Positions 1 through 7,560 of a stretch of DNA of 28,035 nt are shown here, one piece after another; position 1 is the stretch's first letter; every line of letters starts with the position of its first letter. The position numbers were made by a program, and so were the translations under genes. The notes beneath the pieces were generated by a model. It was not told where the DNA came from, made no database searches, and worked only from the letters and a program-made list of their open reading frames with translations. Source of the stretch: an uncultured Collinsella sp. (GTDB lineage Bacteria > Actinomycetota > Coriobacteriia > Coriobacteriales > Coriobacteriaceae); contig CABSNH010000006.1 in the NCBI GenBank assembly GCA_902478985.1, positions 1 through 28,035 of the forward strand. Reading direction: 5' to 3'.

Positions 1-883
1 CAAACTTGGAGGGCGCATACCTTCCATCCATCATGCGCTCGATGAGGCCCTCGAGTTCGAGCGAACCCAGAAGTTTGAGCACGCCGACGGCATCGAGCGA
101 GACGAGTGCCGCGATGTCGTCGACCTTGAGCGGCGAGGCGATGAGCGCATGCATCACGGCCTGCTGCGTGGGGTCCAGATCTGCGATACCAGGAGCATCA
201 GGACGCGAATAGCGCAGGGTACCGTATATGCGAGAGATAGCCACCTCGATGGACTCCTCGTCAATAATGCAGCAGGCCCCGTTGGCAATGAGGTAGTTGG
301 TACCGCGCGACTCGGGTGACAAAATCGAACCCGGCACGGCAAGAAGCTCGCGCCCCAGGTCCATGGCGGCCTCGGCGGTAGAAAACGTTCCGGATGGCAT
401 GCCGGCCTCCGATACAAAGAGCGCCTGCGACAGCGCAGCGATCACGCGGTTGCGGCGCGGGAAGGCAAACTTGCGCGGCCCCATGCCCCACGGCGAGATG
501 GACACGACCGCGCCGCCCGTATCGAGCGTACGGGCGATAAGCCCCGCGCTCGAGCGCGGGTAGACCACGTCGGCGCCCGTACCCAAAACTAAGACGTGCC
601 TGCCCCCGGCGTTGACCGCGGCCCAACCCGAGGCCTGGTCGCAGCCGACCGCACCGCCCGAGACCACCGTCACCCCCGCTTCCACGGCAACCTTGGCTGC
701 AAGCTCCGCGACGGCAAGACCGTAGGGAGACGCCTTGCGCGCACCGATAATCGAGAGCGCCGGCGTCGAGAGCACCTCCGGGTCGCCACGGACGAACAAC
801 GTCTGCGGCACATCGGAAAGTTCCAGAACAGTAGCGGGAAACAGCCCATCACCGGGATGCAGTTCATAGCGGACCTCACCCAT
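1..883 (-). CDS. dprA: DNA-processing protein DprA/Smf, 3' end cut by window edge
   Basis: DprA binds incoming single-stranded DNA in the cytoplasm and loads RecA during natural transformation; many non-competent bacteria also keep it. I translated this frame by hand because it has no stop inside the window (about 294 codons visible). Visible are the Rossmann-type start SIIGARKASPYG (residues about 44-55), SGGAVGCDQ (75-83), a GTGADVVYP segment, FPRRNRVIAALS, AVPG and TNYLIANGA, then a C-terminal helical region fitting the winged-helix domain of the family. The chain starts only about 25 residues before the LFVRGD strand, so the N-terminal SAM/HhH domain of longer DprA proteins is absent. The usual GID and AH motif appears as GCD and SGW. 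The ATG overlaps the comM stop by one base (TGATG), with GGAAGGAGG upstream; a GTG one codon earlier is a possible alternative start. It is the last visible gene of the yraN-comM-dprA run. Confidence 0.93.
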   Translation of the reverse strand, partial: MGEVRYELHPGDGLFPATVLELSDVPQTLFVRGDPEVLSTPALSIIGARKASPYGLAVAELAAKVAVEAGVTVVSGGAVGCDQASGWAAVNAGGRHVLVLGTGADVVYPRSSAGLIARTLDTGGAVVSISPWGMGPRKFAFPRRNRVIAALSQALFVSEAGMPSGTFSTAEAAMDLGRELLAVPGSILSPESRGTNYLIANGACCIIDEESIEVAISRIYGTLRYSRPDAPGIADLDPTQQAVMHALIASPLKVDDIAALVSLDAVGVLKLLGSLELEGLIERMMDGRYAPSKF

Positions 884-2406
884 CACTGGTCCCTCCTTCC
901 CTGATACATCGCGGCCTCGAGCACATGATCTTGCGTCACCCGCTCGCTTTCGGCGACATCGGCGATCGTGCGCGCGATGCGCACCAGGCGCACGATGCCG
1001 CGCCCCGTGAGATGCGTGCGCTTCGACAGGCCGAGCACGCACGTTTCCGCCGCCTGATCGAGCGCAAAGGTCGACACAACACCATCGATAGAGCGGGACT
1101 CATCGTCCTCGGCCTCAGCGTCCGCATCGTCCATATGAGTCTCGCGCCAGGCACGAAAAGCCCGACCGCGGACAACGTAGTCGCGCAGCTCGGCCGACGA
1201 CATGCCCTCGGCGCCCTCGATAATCACCTGCGGATCGGGGCGGGACACGTCGATCATCAGGTCGATGCGGTCGGCCAAGGGACCACGCAGCTTGGACCGA
1301 TAGCGCTCGACCATCGATGCCGAGCAACGACACGGAACCTCGCGATCGCCCAAAAAACCGCAGGGGCAGGGATTGCTCGCCGCAAGCAGCTGAAAGCGTG
1401 AGGGAAACGTAAAGGCGCCATCGACGCGCACGATTCTGACATAGCCGCGCTCGATAGGCTGACGAAGCGTCTGCAGCACACCGGTGGGAAACTCGGCAAG
1501 CTCGTCCAAAAAGAGCACGCCGCCATGGGCAAGGCTGATCTCGCCCGGATGCACCGGGCGCCCTCCGCCAATAAGGCCCGCAGTCGAAATGCTGTGATGG
1601 GGACTACGAAACGGCCGATGCCCCGCAAGCAGGCCATCGATGTTCTCACCCAAGACCGAATGGATACACAATGCCTCCTGCTGATCCTCGACGGAAAGCT
1701 CGGGCAAGATACCCGTCATGCGGCGCGCAAGCATGGTCTTGCCCGATCCCGGAGACCCAATCATAAGCAAGCCCAGCTCCCCTGCCGCCGCAAGCGCCAT
1801 GCCACGCTTGGCGACCTCCTGCCCCAACACGTCGGCATAATCGAGCTCGGGCTCAAAAGAGGCCTCGACGCCCTCGGAATCCAAATAATGCCGAGCTGCC
1901 TCGCCCATACCGCGGGCAAGCTGCGACAGATGATCGATAAAACCGCAGTCGACGCCCGCAAGCGGAACATGCTGGTCGGACCTACCGGCGATAAAAGACA
2001 GCCCCATATCGCGAGCCAGCAGCTGGAACGCGACCTCGCCCTTGACGGGAAGCACCGTGCCATCCAAGCCGAGCTCGCCGGCAATGAGGCAGCGGTCGAG
2101 ATTGTCGCGGGGAATCTGCCCATCGGCCGCAAGCACCGCAATGGCTATCGGCAGGTCAAAGCCGCTACCGGTCTTTCGGATATCGCCCGGCGCCAGATTG
2201 ACCGTAATGCCCGAGCGCGGGATCTCGAATCCGGCAGAGCGCATCGCGCAGCGAATGCGCCCACGCGACTCCATGACCTCCATACTCGGGATGCCGAGCA
2301 TCTGGATGCCCGGAATGCCGCCCGCAAGCGAAACCTCGACCGTGACGGGAATCGCCTCGACGCCGCGGATACAGGCTGCGTGAACGGCAAAAGTTTCGAA
2401 CGCCAT
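883..2406 (-). CDS. comM: ComM/YifB family Mg-chelatase-like AAA+ ATPase
   Basis: ComM-type AAA+ ATPases are hexameric helicases that promote branch migration during integration of transformed DNA; in non-competent species their role is less clear. The 507-residue product has the usual family length. It carries an N-terminal Lon-protease-like (ChlI) domain with NLAPGDIRKTGSGFDLP at about 70-86, Walker A GSPGSGKT at 217-224, Walker B VLFLDE at about 297-302, the CPCGF and CRC cysteine segment at about 347-361, and a C-terminal Mg-chelatase-type helical domain with a short acidic insert (DADAEAEDDE). The frame stays open for 97 codons upstream, but that part overlaps yraN and looks like Arg/Gly-rich shadow sequence. 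I therefore start at the ATG giving MAFETFAVHA, which overlaps the yraN stop by one base. dprA overlaps the comM stop in the same way, so the three genes are probably translationally coupled. Confidence 0.95.
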   Translation of the reverse strand: MAFETFAVHAACIRGVEAIPVTVEVSLAGGIPGIQMLGIPSMEVMESRGRIRCAMRSAGFEIPRSGITVNLAPGDIRKTGSGFDLPIAIAVLAADGQIPRDNLDRCLIAGELGLDGTVLPVKGEVAFQLLARDMGLSFIAGRSDQHVPLAGVDCGFIDHLSQLARGMGEAARHYLDSEGVEASFEPELDYADVLGQEVAKRGMALAAAGELGLLMIGSPGSGKTMLARRMTGILPELSVEDQQEALCIHSVLGENIDGLLAGHRPFRSPHHSISTAGLIGGGRPVHPGEISLAHGGVLFLDELAEFPTGVLQTLRQPIERGYVRIVRVDGAFTFPSRFQLLAASNPCPCGFLGDREVPCRCSASMVERYRSKLRGPLADRIDLMIDVSRPDPQVIIEGAEGMSSAELRDYVVRGRAFRAWRETHMDDADAEAEDDESRSIDGVVSTFALDQAAETCVLGLSKRTHLTGRGIVRLVRIARTIADVAESERVTQDHVLEAAMYQGRRDQ

Positions 2407-2891
2407 CACGACACCTGCCAATCGAACGCATTGTACTGGTGCTCGATCTCGGCGATATGCCCGCCGCGAATGGTGACGCCCACGGCATCGAAGCGGATTG
2501 CCTTGAGCGGATAGTGCTCCATGAGATAACAACTCGCGATGCGACGATAGCGCCGCTGCTTTTGGGCGTTCACCGCTTCCTCGGGAAACACCCGCGTATC
2601 GCAATCCAGCGCAACACGCCTGGTCTTGACCTCGGCCATCACCACCACATCGTCGAGCTCGTCGAGCAGCACCAGGTCGGCCTCGCCCTCCGAGCATCGA
2701 TAGCCTTGTTCCAGCAATGCATAGCCGCGCTCGTTAAAGTAATCGATTGCGATAAGCTCGCCCAGCATACCGAGCTCGCGAGGACTGAGCCCCTTGATAA
2801 ACTCAGGCGTGATCGACCCGCAATCGAGCTCCCCCTCTTCCCAACGTTCCTTGAGCTGCTGCGTCTTGCTCATTTTGGCTGCGGCACACAT
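2406..2891 (-). CDS. yraN: YraN/UPF0102 family predicted endonuclease-like protein
   Basis: This is a 161-residue member of the UPF0102 (YraN) family, which has a Holliday-junction-resolvase-like PD-(D/E)XK fold but no firmly established cellular role. The core contains LGELIAIDYFNERGY (about 43-57), EGEADLV with the conserved acidic residue (about 68-74) and AEVKTRR (about 86-92), matching the E-D-EXK arrangement of the fold. An N-terminal extension of about 40 residues precedes the core. The frame is open further upstream, but AAAGGAGA followed by a short spacer points to the ATG at 2891 (MCAAAKM); a second ATG six codons in is an alternative. It is the first gene after the stem-loop that follows rnhB, and its stop overlaps the comM start. 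Linkage to comM and dprA is widespread in bacteria and suggests a DNA-processing role, which remains inference. Confidence 0.9.
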   Translation of the reverse strand: MCAAAKMSKTQQLKERWEEGELDCGSITPEFIKGLSPRELGMLGELIAIDYFNERGYALLEQGYRCSEGEADLVLLDELDDVVVMAEVKTRRVALDCDTRVFPEEAVNAQKQRRYRRIASCYLMEHYPLKAIRFDAVGVTIRGGHIAEIEHQYNAFDWQVS

Positions 2892-2995
2892 GGGGTCTCC
2901 TTTCCCACTCCCTGCATTGCCTCGATAATGAGGGCAGGTTTCATGCGGGTAAGTACCGGAAGCAAACCGAAAACCAACCAAATGCCGACAAATGA

Positions 2996-3031
2996 GGGGC
3001 CGCGCGCAACAATAGCGTTGCACACGGCCCC
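2996..3031 (-). terminator. Strong stem-loop after rnhB, possible terminator
   Basis: Read on the minus strand this is a 15-bp stem (arms 2996-3010 and 3017-3031) with a 6-base loop, fully paired if two G-U pairs are allowed. On the plus strand those two positions become A-C mismatches, so the structure belongs to a minus-strand transcript. It lies about 50 bases past the rnhB stop. The sequence after it is only moderately U-rich (CTCATTTG), so it may be a weak or Rho-assisted terminator or a 3'-end protecting hairpin. The rest of the 188-base gap between rnhB and yraN shows no convincing promoter; the best guess is a poor TTACCC/CATTAT pair upstream of yraN. Confidence 0.45.
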
Positions 3032-3079
3032 TACCAGCAGGTTTATAGAACCCTTAAGGTCCCTGTCTCCACAATTGGC

Positions 3080-3868
3080 CTAAAAAAGGCGCTCAGTCTG
3101 CAGAAAGTTTCCGCAAAAGCTCACACGATGCAGCGGAGAAAGACCATGTTTGCGAATGGCCTCGATGTGCTCGGGACTCGCATAGCCTTTCGATTCGGCC
3201 AAATGGTACTCGGGATACTCGGCATCGTACTCGACCATCATCTCGTCACGCGTGACCTTTGCCATGATGGATGCCGCGGCGATACAGGCGATCTTGGCAT
3301 CGCCCTTGACCACGTCGCGCTCATGGGGCACGGCGCCCAGGGGGTTACCGTCCATAAGCACGCAATCGGGCTCAAGCCCCGTATCTGCCACCGCACCCGC
3401 GACAGCGGCTCGAATGGCGCGGGCCATGCCCATCTCATCGATATCCGCAGGAGCGATATGGCAAAAGCCGATAGCAGTCGCCACCTCGGCAATCTTCACC
3501 GAGAGCAGCTCGCGGCGCGCCGGCGTGAGCTTTTTGGAATCGTTGATGCCCCAGATGCGCGGCTCCATCGGAAGACACACGGCACACACGGTCAAGGGAC
3601 CCGCTACCGAGCCACGGCCCACCTCGTCGACGCCCACGACCACGCCATCACCGCCGAGCTCATGCATAAGCTCGTACATGCCGTTGACGCGCTCGCGTTC
3701 GGAAAGTTCCTTGGCATGGCGCTTAAGGGCACGTTCGCAAGCCTTGATCACCTGCTGGCGCGGATCCTCGCGATAATGCTCCACGAGGGCGGGAATCTCC
3801 TCGAACGTGGCGCTCGCCAGCTCGCCGGCAACCTGCGATGCCGAAACCGAGCTCGTCATATTGGCCAT
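3080..3868 (-). CDS. rnhB: Ribonuclease HII
   Basis: RNase HII cuts RNA within RNA-DNA hybrids and starts removal of single ribonucleotides misincorporated into DNA. The 262-residue protein shows the signature VGVDEVGRGSVAGP (acidic pair D81/E82), LMDGNPL (D173) and the KGD segment at about 188-190 followed by IAAASIMAKVTRDE; these supply the four catalytic carboxylates expected for the family. The first ~70 residues are an extra N-terminal domain, as in Bacillus-type RNase HII, compared with the shorter E. coli enzyme. The frame allows a TTG start six codons upstream, but AAGGAGGG (3875-3882) followed by CCTGGT supports the ATG at 3868. The terminator of rplS ends only about 15 bases before this binding site, so rnhB probably depends on transcription that reads through it. 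Confidence 0.96.
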   Translation of the reverse strand: MANMTSSVSASQVAGELASATFEEIPALVEHYREDPRQQVIKACERALKRHAKELSERERVNGMYELMHELGGDGVVVGVDEVGRGSVAGPLTVCAVCLPMEPRIWGINDSKKLTPARRELLSVKIAEVATAIGFCHIAPADIDEMGMARAIRAAVAGAVADTGLEPDCVLMDGNPLGAVPHERDVVKGDAKIACIAAASIMAKVTRDEMMVEYDAEYPEYHLAESKGYASPEHIEAIRKHGLSPLHRVSFCGNFLQTERLF

Positions 3869-3897
3869 ACCAGGCCCTCCTTGCATGCAAATCAGAT

Positions 3898-3927
3898 AAA
3901 AAGAAGGGCCACCCGAAGGTGACCCTT
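3898..3927 (-). terminator. Intrinsic terminator after rplS
   Basis: The minus-strand transcript forms a 10-bp stem (one G-U pair) closed by a UUCG tetraloop, arms AAGGGTCACC and GGTGGCCCTT, followed by CTTTTT. The stem occupies 3904-3927 and the U run 3898-3902. It lies 35 bases past the rplS stop and about 15 bases before the rnhB ribosome binding site. Confidence 0.88.
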
Positions 3928-3961
3928 GTGTCCAAACGAGTGGACAGACGCTGCGATCTTC

Positions 3962-4303
3962 TTAGCGCTTCTCGGGGATGCGAGCAGCCTTGCCCACCTT
4001 GTCGCGGAGGTAGTACAGCTTGGCGCGACGGACGCGACCATGACGAACGACCTCGAGCTTGGCGATCTTGGGGCTGTGAAGCGGGAAGGTGCGCTCAACA
4101 CCGACACCGAAGGAAATCTTGCGGACGGTGAAGGTCTCGCGGGCACCGGCGCCGGCCATGCGGATGACGTCGCCCTGGAAGACCTGGATGCGCTCGCGGT
4201 CGCCTTCCTTAATGCGGTAGTGAACCTTGACGTTGTCGGCGACGCGAACCTGAGGAATGTCCTCGCGGATCTGCTGACGCTCGATTGCGCGGATGTAATC
4301 CAT
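3962..4303 (-). CDS. rplS: 50S ribosomal protein bL19
   Basis: bL19 sits at the interface of the 50S and 30S subunits. The 113-residue product has the normal family length. It shows the N-terminal helix (MDYIRAIERQQIRED), the VHYRIKEGDRERIQVFQGDVI barrel, ESGVGVERTFPLHSP-like sequence (here FGVGVERTFPLHSP) and the basic end RRAKLYYLRDKVGKAARI. The start is the ATG of MDYI, with TAAGGA seven bases upstream; a TTG two codons earlier lacks a proper spacing. A promoter about 70 bases upstream and a terminator just downstream suggest a largely monocistronic transcript with some read-through into rnhB. In many bacteria rplS directly follows trmD in the rpsP operon; here it is separated from trmD by lepB, glyQ, glyS, ppsR and ppdK. 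Confidence 0.98.
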   Translation of the reverse strand: MDYIRAIERQQIREDIPQVRVADNVKVHYRIKEGDRERIQVFQGDVIRMAGAGARETFTVRKISFGVGVERTFPLHSPKIAKLEVVRHGRVRRAKLYYLRDKVGKAARIPEKR

Positions 4304-4372
4304 GTGCAATTCCTTACTCTTCTAGAGGTGCCGTACCACCTTGGCCGGCACGTAGTTGAACAAACGTATTTG

Positions 4373-4400
4373 AGTATACACGCGCGGGTTTCTGCTGCAA
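4373..4400 (-). promoter_or_regulatory. Predicted sigma-A-type promoter for rplS
   Basis: On the minus strand, TTGCAG (4395-4400) and TATACT (4373-4378) are separated by 16 bases. The predicted transcription start is about 65 bases upstream of the rplS ATG. The -10 matches the consensus at five of six positions. It lies downstream of the ppdK terminator, so it would give rplS its own transcript. Confidence 0.6.
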
Positions 4401-4446
4401 GAACAATTTTTTACGCAGACAAAAAGACAAAACCCGCACATGATAA

Positions 4447-4474
4447 CCGCCCGCCTCACGAATGAGACGGGCGG
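4447..4474 (-). terminator. Intrinsic terminator after ppdK
   Basis: A perfect 12-bp stem (one G-U pair) on the minus-strand transcript, arms CCGCCCGTCTCA and TGAGGCGGGCGG, closed by a UUCG tetraloop. It lies about 40 bases past the ppdK stop. The following sequence is only moderately T-rich (TTATC, then TTTTGTCTTTTT further on), but the stem is very stable. Confidence 0.72.
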
Positions 4475-4512
4475 CGTGAAGGGGGCTACGCTAGGCGCCC
4501 AAACCCAAAACG

Positions 4513-7263
4513 TTAGGCGGAACGCTTGGCCTCGAGCTTGGCCTGGGCGGCCGCCAGGCGCGCGAGGGGTACACGATAGGGCGAGCAGGACACGTAGTCC
4601 ACGTCGGCCACGTTAAACAGGGCCTTGATGGAGTTGGGGTCGCCGCCGTGCTCGCCGCACACGCCAAAGTGCATGTCGGGGTTGGTGACGCGACCTTTCT
4701 CGACGGCCATGCGCACGAGCTCCAGCACCGCCGAGTCGATGGTCTCGAAGGGGTTGTCTTTCAAGATCTTCTTGTGCAGGTACAGCGGGATGAACTTGGC
4801 CTCGGCATCGTCTCGAGAGAAGCCGAAGGTCGTCTGCGTGAGGTCGTTGGTGCCAAAGCAGAAGAAGTCGGCGTGCTGCGCGATCTCGTCGGCAACCATG
4901 CAGGCACGCGGCAGCTCGAGCATCGTGCCCACGGGAATATTGAGCTCGACGCCCTCCTCGGCGGAAACCTCGGCGATCACGCGCTCGATGACTTCGCGAG
5001 TCTGAACGTGCTCGGCCGTAATGGAAACGAGCGGAACCATGATCTCGGGGCGCGGGTCGACGCCCTCCTTGATAAGTCGAGCAGCAGCCGTGGCCACGGC
5101 GCGAACCTGCATGAGCGGCAGATCGCTAAAGACGACGGACAGGCGCACACCGCGCAGGCCGAGCATGGGGTTCGACTCGACTATGCCGTCGATACGGCGC
5201 AGGCGGGCACGCAGGGCGGCAAGCTCTTCCTCGCTGGCGCCAGCGGCTTCCTTCTTGGTGATGGCGACCTCGAGCTCACGCGGATTATCCAGGAACTCGT
5301 GCAGCGGCGGATCGAGCAGGCGAACGACCACATCGCGACCGGACATGGTCTTGAACATCGCCAGGAAGTCCTCGGTCTGAACCTTGAGCAGGTCGGCGAG
5401 GGCCTGCTGCTTCACGGCCTCATCGTCGGACAGGATGAAGCTCTGGATGATGTTCTTGCGATCGCCCAGAAACATGTGCTCGGTGCGGCACAGGCCGATG
5501 GCCTCGGCGCCAAACTCGAGCGCGAGCTCTGCGTCCTCGCGATTGTCGGCGTTGACGCGCACATGGTTGGCGTGGCCACAGGTCTCGTCCAGACGGATCT
5601 CGTCGGCCCAGGACAGGATGGTGTCCAGGTCGCCGGTGAGCTCGGCGGAGACCAAATCGACAGCGCCATCGACGACGATGCCCTGGGTGCCGTCGATGGA
5701 GATGACATCGCCTTCGTGCAGCACACGATCGCTACCCTCGATGCGCACGACCTTTTCGGCGGCGTCGATGTGGAAGCGCTCAACGCCGCAGACGCAGGGC
5801 GTACCCATACCGCGAGCGATAACGGCGGCATGGCTCGTCTTGCCACCGTGGCTGGTCAGGATACCCTCGGCGGCGACCATGCCCTTCAGGTCATCGGGGT
5901 TGGTCTCCCAGCGAACCAAAATGACCTTGTGACCCTCGTTGGCGCGCGCGACGGCATCGTCGCTCGAGAACACGACCTCGCCCACGGCGGCACCAGGGCT
6001 GGCGTTGAGGCCGCAAGCCAGAACCTCGTACTTCTTGGAGGCATCGAACTGCGGATGCAGGAGCTGGTCGAGCTGCGCGGGATCGATGCGGCTCACGGCC
6101 TCCTCGCAGGTGATCAGACCCTCCTCGACCATTTCGATGGCGATGCGCAGGGCGGCGGTGGCAGTGCGCTTGCCCACGCGGGTCTGGAGCATCCAGAGCT
6201 TACCCTGCTCGATGGTGAACTCGATATCGCACATATCGCGGTAATGATCTTCGAGCGTCAGGAACACGCGCTCGAGTTCCTCACCTGCAGACTCGAGGCC
6301 CGGAGTGTTCTTGAGGTCGGCGATGGGCTCGGTGTTGCGGATGCCGGCGACGACATCCTCGCCCTGGGCATTAACCAAAAAGTCACCATAGAACTCCTTG
6401 GTGCCGTCGGCCGGGTTGCGCGTAAAAGCGACGCCGGTCGCAGAGGTCTCCCCCTTGTTGCCAAAGGCCATAGCCTGCACGTTGACGGCGGTGCCGAGCT
6501 CGTCAGAAATGCCATGCTGCTTGCGGTAGATGCAGGCGCGCTCGTTCATCCAGCTGCCAAAGACGGCCTGGATGGCAAGGCGCAACTGAAGCTCCGGATC
6601 GTGCGGGAAGACGGGCTTGCCGTCGGCAACCTCGAGCTCGGGATACAGGGCGACCTCGACGTTCTCGGAGAAAATGCTCTTAAAGGTCTCGACGAGCTCC
6701 TGCAGGTCTTCGGCCGAAAGCTCGGAATCGACGCGAACGCCGGAAACCAGGCGTGCCTGGGTCAGCGCGTTCTCGAACAGGTCGGCGTCGACGCCCATAA
6801 CGACGTTGGAGAACATCTGAATAAAGCGGCGGTAGCTATCCCAGGCAAAACGCGGGTTTTGCGTCTGGGCGATGAGTCCCTGAACGGAGTCGTCGTTGAG
6901 GCCTAAGTTGAGGACCGTGTCCATCATGCCGGGCATGGAGAACGGAGCGCCCGAGCGAACCGACACGAGCAGCGGATCGGAGGCGTCGCCAAGCTTCTTG
7001 CCGCAGCGGGCCTCGAGGTCGGCCTCGGCAGCAACGATCTCGTCGAGTGCGCCTTCGGGCCAGAGGTTGCCGGCACCGGAGTACTCGACACAGGTCTGGC
7101 AGGTAATGGTAAAGCCACCGGGAACCGGCAGGCCGATGCGGCTCATCTCGGCAAGGTTTGCGCCCTTGCCGCCAAGCACAAAGTTCATGGACTTGTCGCC
7201 CTCAGTGACACAGGTGCCCTGGGCGTCGGTTCCAAAACGGTAAACCCTCTTGCAATCGCTCAC
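4513..7263 (-). CDS. ppdK: Pyruvate, phosphate dikinase
   Basis: PPDK reversibly interconverts pyruvate + ATP + phosphate with PEP + AMP + PPi in the cytoplasm; in anaerobes it can serve glycolysis with PPi or gluconeogenesis. The 916-residue chain is slightly longer than typical bacterial PPDK (about 875-900). An N-terminal ATP-grasp domain begins with FVLGGKGANLAEM and contains SVRSGAPFSMPGMMDTVLNLG. The central phosphohistidine domain has GGKTSHAAVIARGMG with catalytic His478 and regulatory Thr476. The C-terminal PEP-utilising TIM barrel has GLCRTEHMF, FGTNDLTQTTFGFSRDD and FGVCGEHGGDP with the catalytic cysteine. The start is GTG, with GGAAGGGGAA just upstream; the ATG nearby is out of frame and stops at once. 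Its regulator ppsR lies directly upstream across a 297-base gap with repeats. A strong hairpin follows the stop. Confidence 0.98.
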   Translation of the reverse strand: MSDCKRVYRFGTDAQGTCVTEGDKSMNFVLGGKGANLAEMSRIGLPVPGGFTITCQTCVEYSGAGNLWPEGALDEIVAAEADLEARCGKKLGDASDPLLVSVRSGAPFSMPGMMDTVLNLGLNDDSVQGLIAQTQNPRFAWDSYRRFIQMFSNVVMGVDADLFENALTQARLVSGVRVDSELSAEDLQELVETFKSIFSENVEVALYPELEVADGKPVFPHDPELQLRLAIQAVFGSWMNERACIYRKQHGISDELGTAVNVQAMAFGNKGETSATGVAFTRNPADGTKEFYGDFLVNAQGEDVVAGIRNTEPIADLKNTPGLESAGEELERVFLTLEDHYRDMCDIEFTIEQGKLWMLQTRVGKRTATAALRIAIEMVEEGLITCEEAVSRIDPAQLDQLLHPQFDASKKYEVLACGLNASPGAAVGEVVFSSDDAVARANEGHKVILVRWETNPDDLKGMVAAEGILTSHGGKTSHAAVIARGMGTPCVCGVERFHIDAAEKVVRIEGSDRVLHEGDVISIDGTQGIVVDGAVDLVSAELTGDLDTILSWADEIRLDETCGHANHVRVNADNREDAELALEFGAEAIGLCRTEHMFLGDRKNIIQSFILSDDEAVKQQALADLLKVQTEDFLAMFKTMSGRDVVVRLLDPPLHEFLDNPRELEVAITKKEAAGASEEELAALRARLRRIDGIVESNPMLGLRGVRLSVVFSDLPLMQVRAVATAAARLIKEGVDPRPEIMVPLVSITAEHVQTREVIERVIAEVSAEEGVELNIPVGTMLELPRACMVADEIAQHADFFCFGTNDLTQTTFGFSRDDAEAKFIPLYLHKKILKDNPFETIDSAVLELVRMAVEKGRVTNPDMHFGVCGEHGGDPNSIKALFNVADVDYVSCSPYRVPLARLAAAQAKLEAKRSA

Positions 7264-7338
7264 GATACTTCCCCTTCCATGCGCTCTCGCGCACGACCGT
7301 GGTGACGAATCGACCCGCCGGATGCGGGCCGTGAGGGA

Positions 7339-7344
7339 ACTATA
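7339..7344 (-). promoter_or_regulatory. Possible -10 element of ppdK
   Basis: TATAGT on the minus strand about 75 bases upstream of the ppdK GTG, without a good -35 at 16-18 bases. A weak -35 would fit an activator-dependent promoter, and the GGTAAA repeats lie about 40-95 bases upstream of it. Between this element and the start codon is a 6-bp GC-rich hairpin (GCCCGC/GCGGGT). Tentative. Confidence 0.35.
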
Positions 7345-7385
7345 CGGCGGACGTTGAGCGGGCTTGCGTAGAGGGCGAGGGGTTT

Positions 7386-7433
7386 GGTAAACGTGATAAA
7401 TGCGGCGGTAAACGGTAGGTAAAGGTGGTTACC
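7386..7433 (-). repeat. GGTAAA repeat cluster upstream of ppdK, possible operator
   Basis: On the plus strand, GGTAAAC occurs at 7386-7392 and 7407-7413, GGTAAAG at 7418-7424, and the related palindrome GGTTACC at 7427-7433. The starts are 21, 11 and 9 bases apart, close to whole helical turns. A further inverted copy (CTTTACC) lies near 7492-7498. The cluster sits in the 297-base gap between ppsR and ppdK, which has no gene. A role as a transcription-factor binding array controlling ppdK is inference. Confidence 0.5.
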
Positions 7434-7447
7434 TTATGAAGATACCA

Positions 7448-7464
7448 CTGCAAGAAAATTGCAG
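7448..7464. promoter_or_regulatory. Inverted repeat CTGCAA-N5-TTGCAG
   Basis: A perfect 6-5-6 inverted repeat in the ppsR-ppdK gap, with a third related TGCAAG just to its right (about 7471-7476). The size and symmetry fit a dimeric regulator site, but an RNA hairpin is also possible. A TTGACC with a distant TATCTT on the minus strand overlaps this area but has a poor 19-base spacing. Confidence 0.4.
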
Positions 7465-7560
7465 GTCAAATGCAAGTTCTTTGCTAAATCGCTTTACCAA
7501 TATCGTGCATTATTTTAGGTAGTCTTTTTTAGACGGGGCATTTTTAGCTATCCCAATAAG

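Noticed and set aside
2407..2697. 97-codon N-terminal extension of comM
   Set aside because: This stretch is yraN read in another frame. The family N-terminus and the TGATG junction place the start at 2406.
4648..6906. 752-codon plus-strand frame antisense to ppdK
   Set aside because: Same shadow effect; the minus-strand product is an unmistakable PPDK with all catalytic motifs.
7499..7560. Terminator directly after ppsR
   Set aside because: Only short stems (TAGCT/AGCTA; GTCT/AGAC) are present without a suitable U run, so I did not call one.
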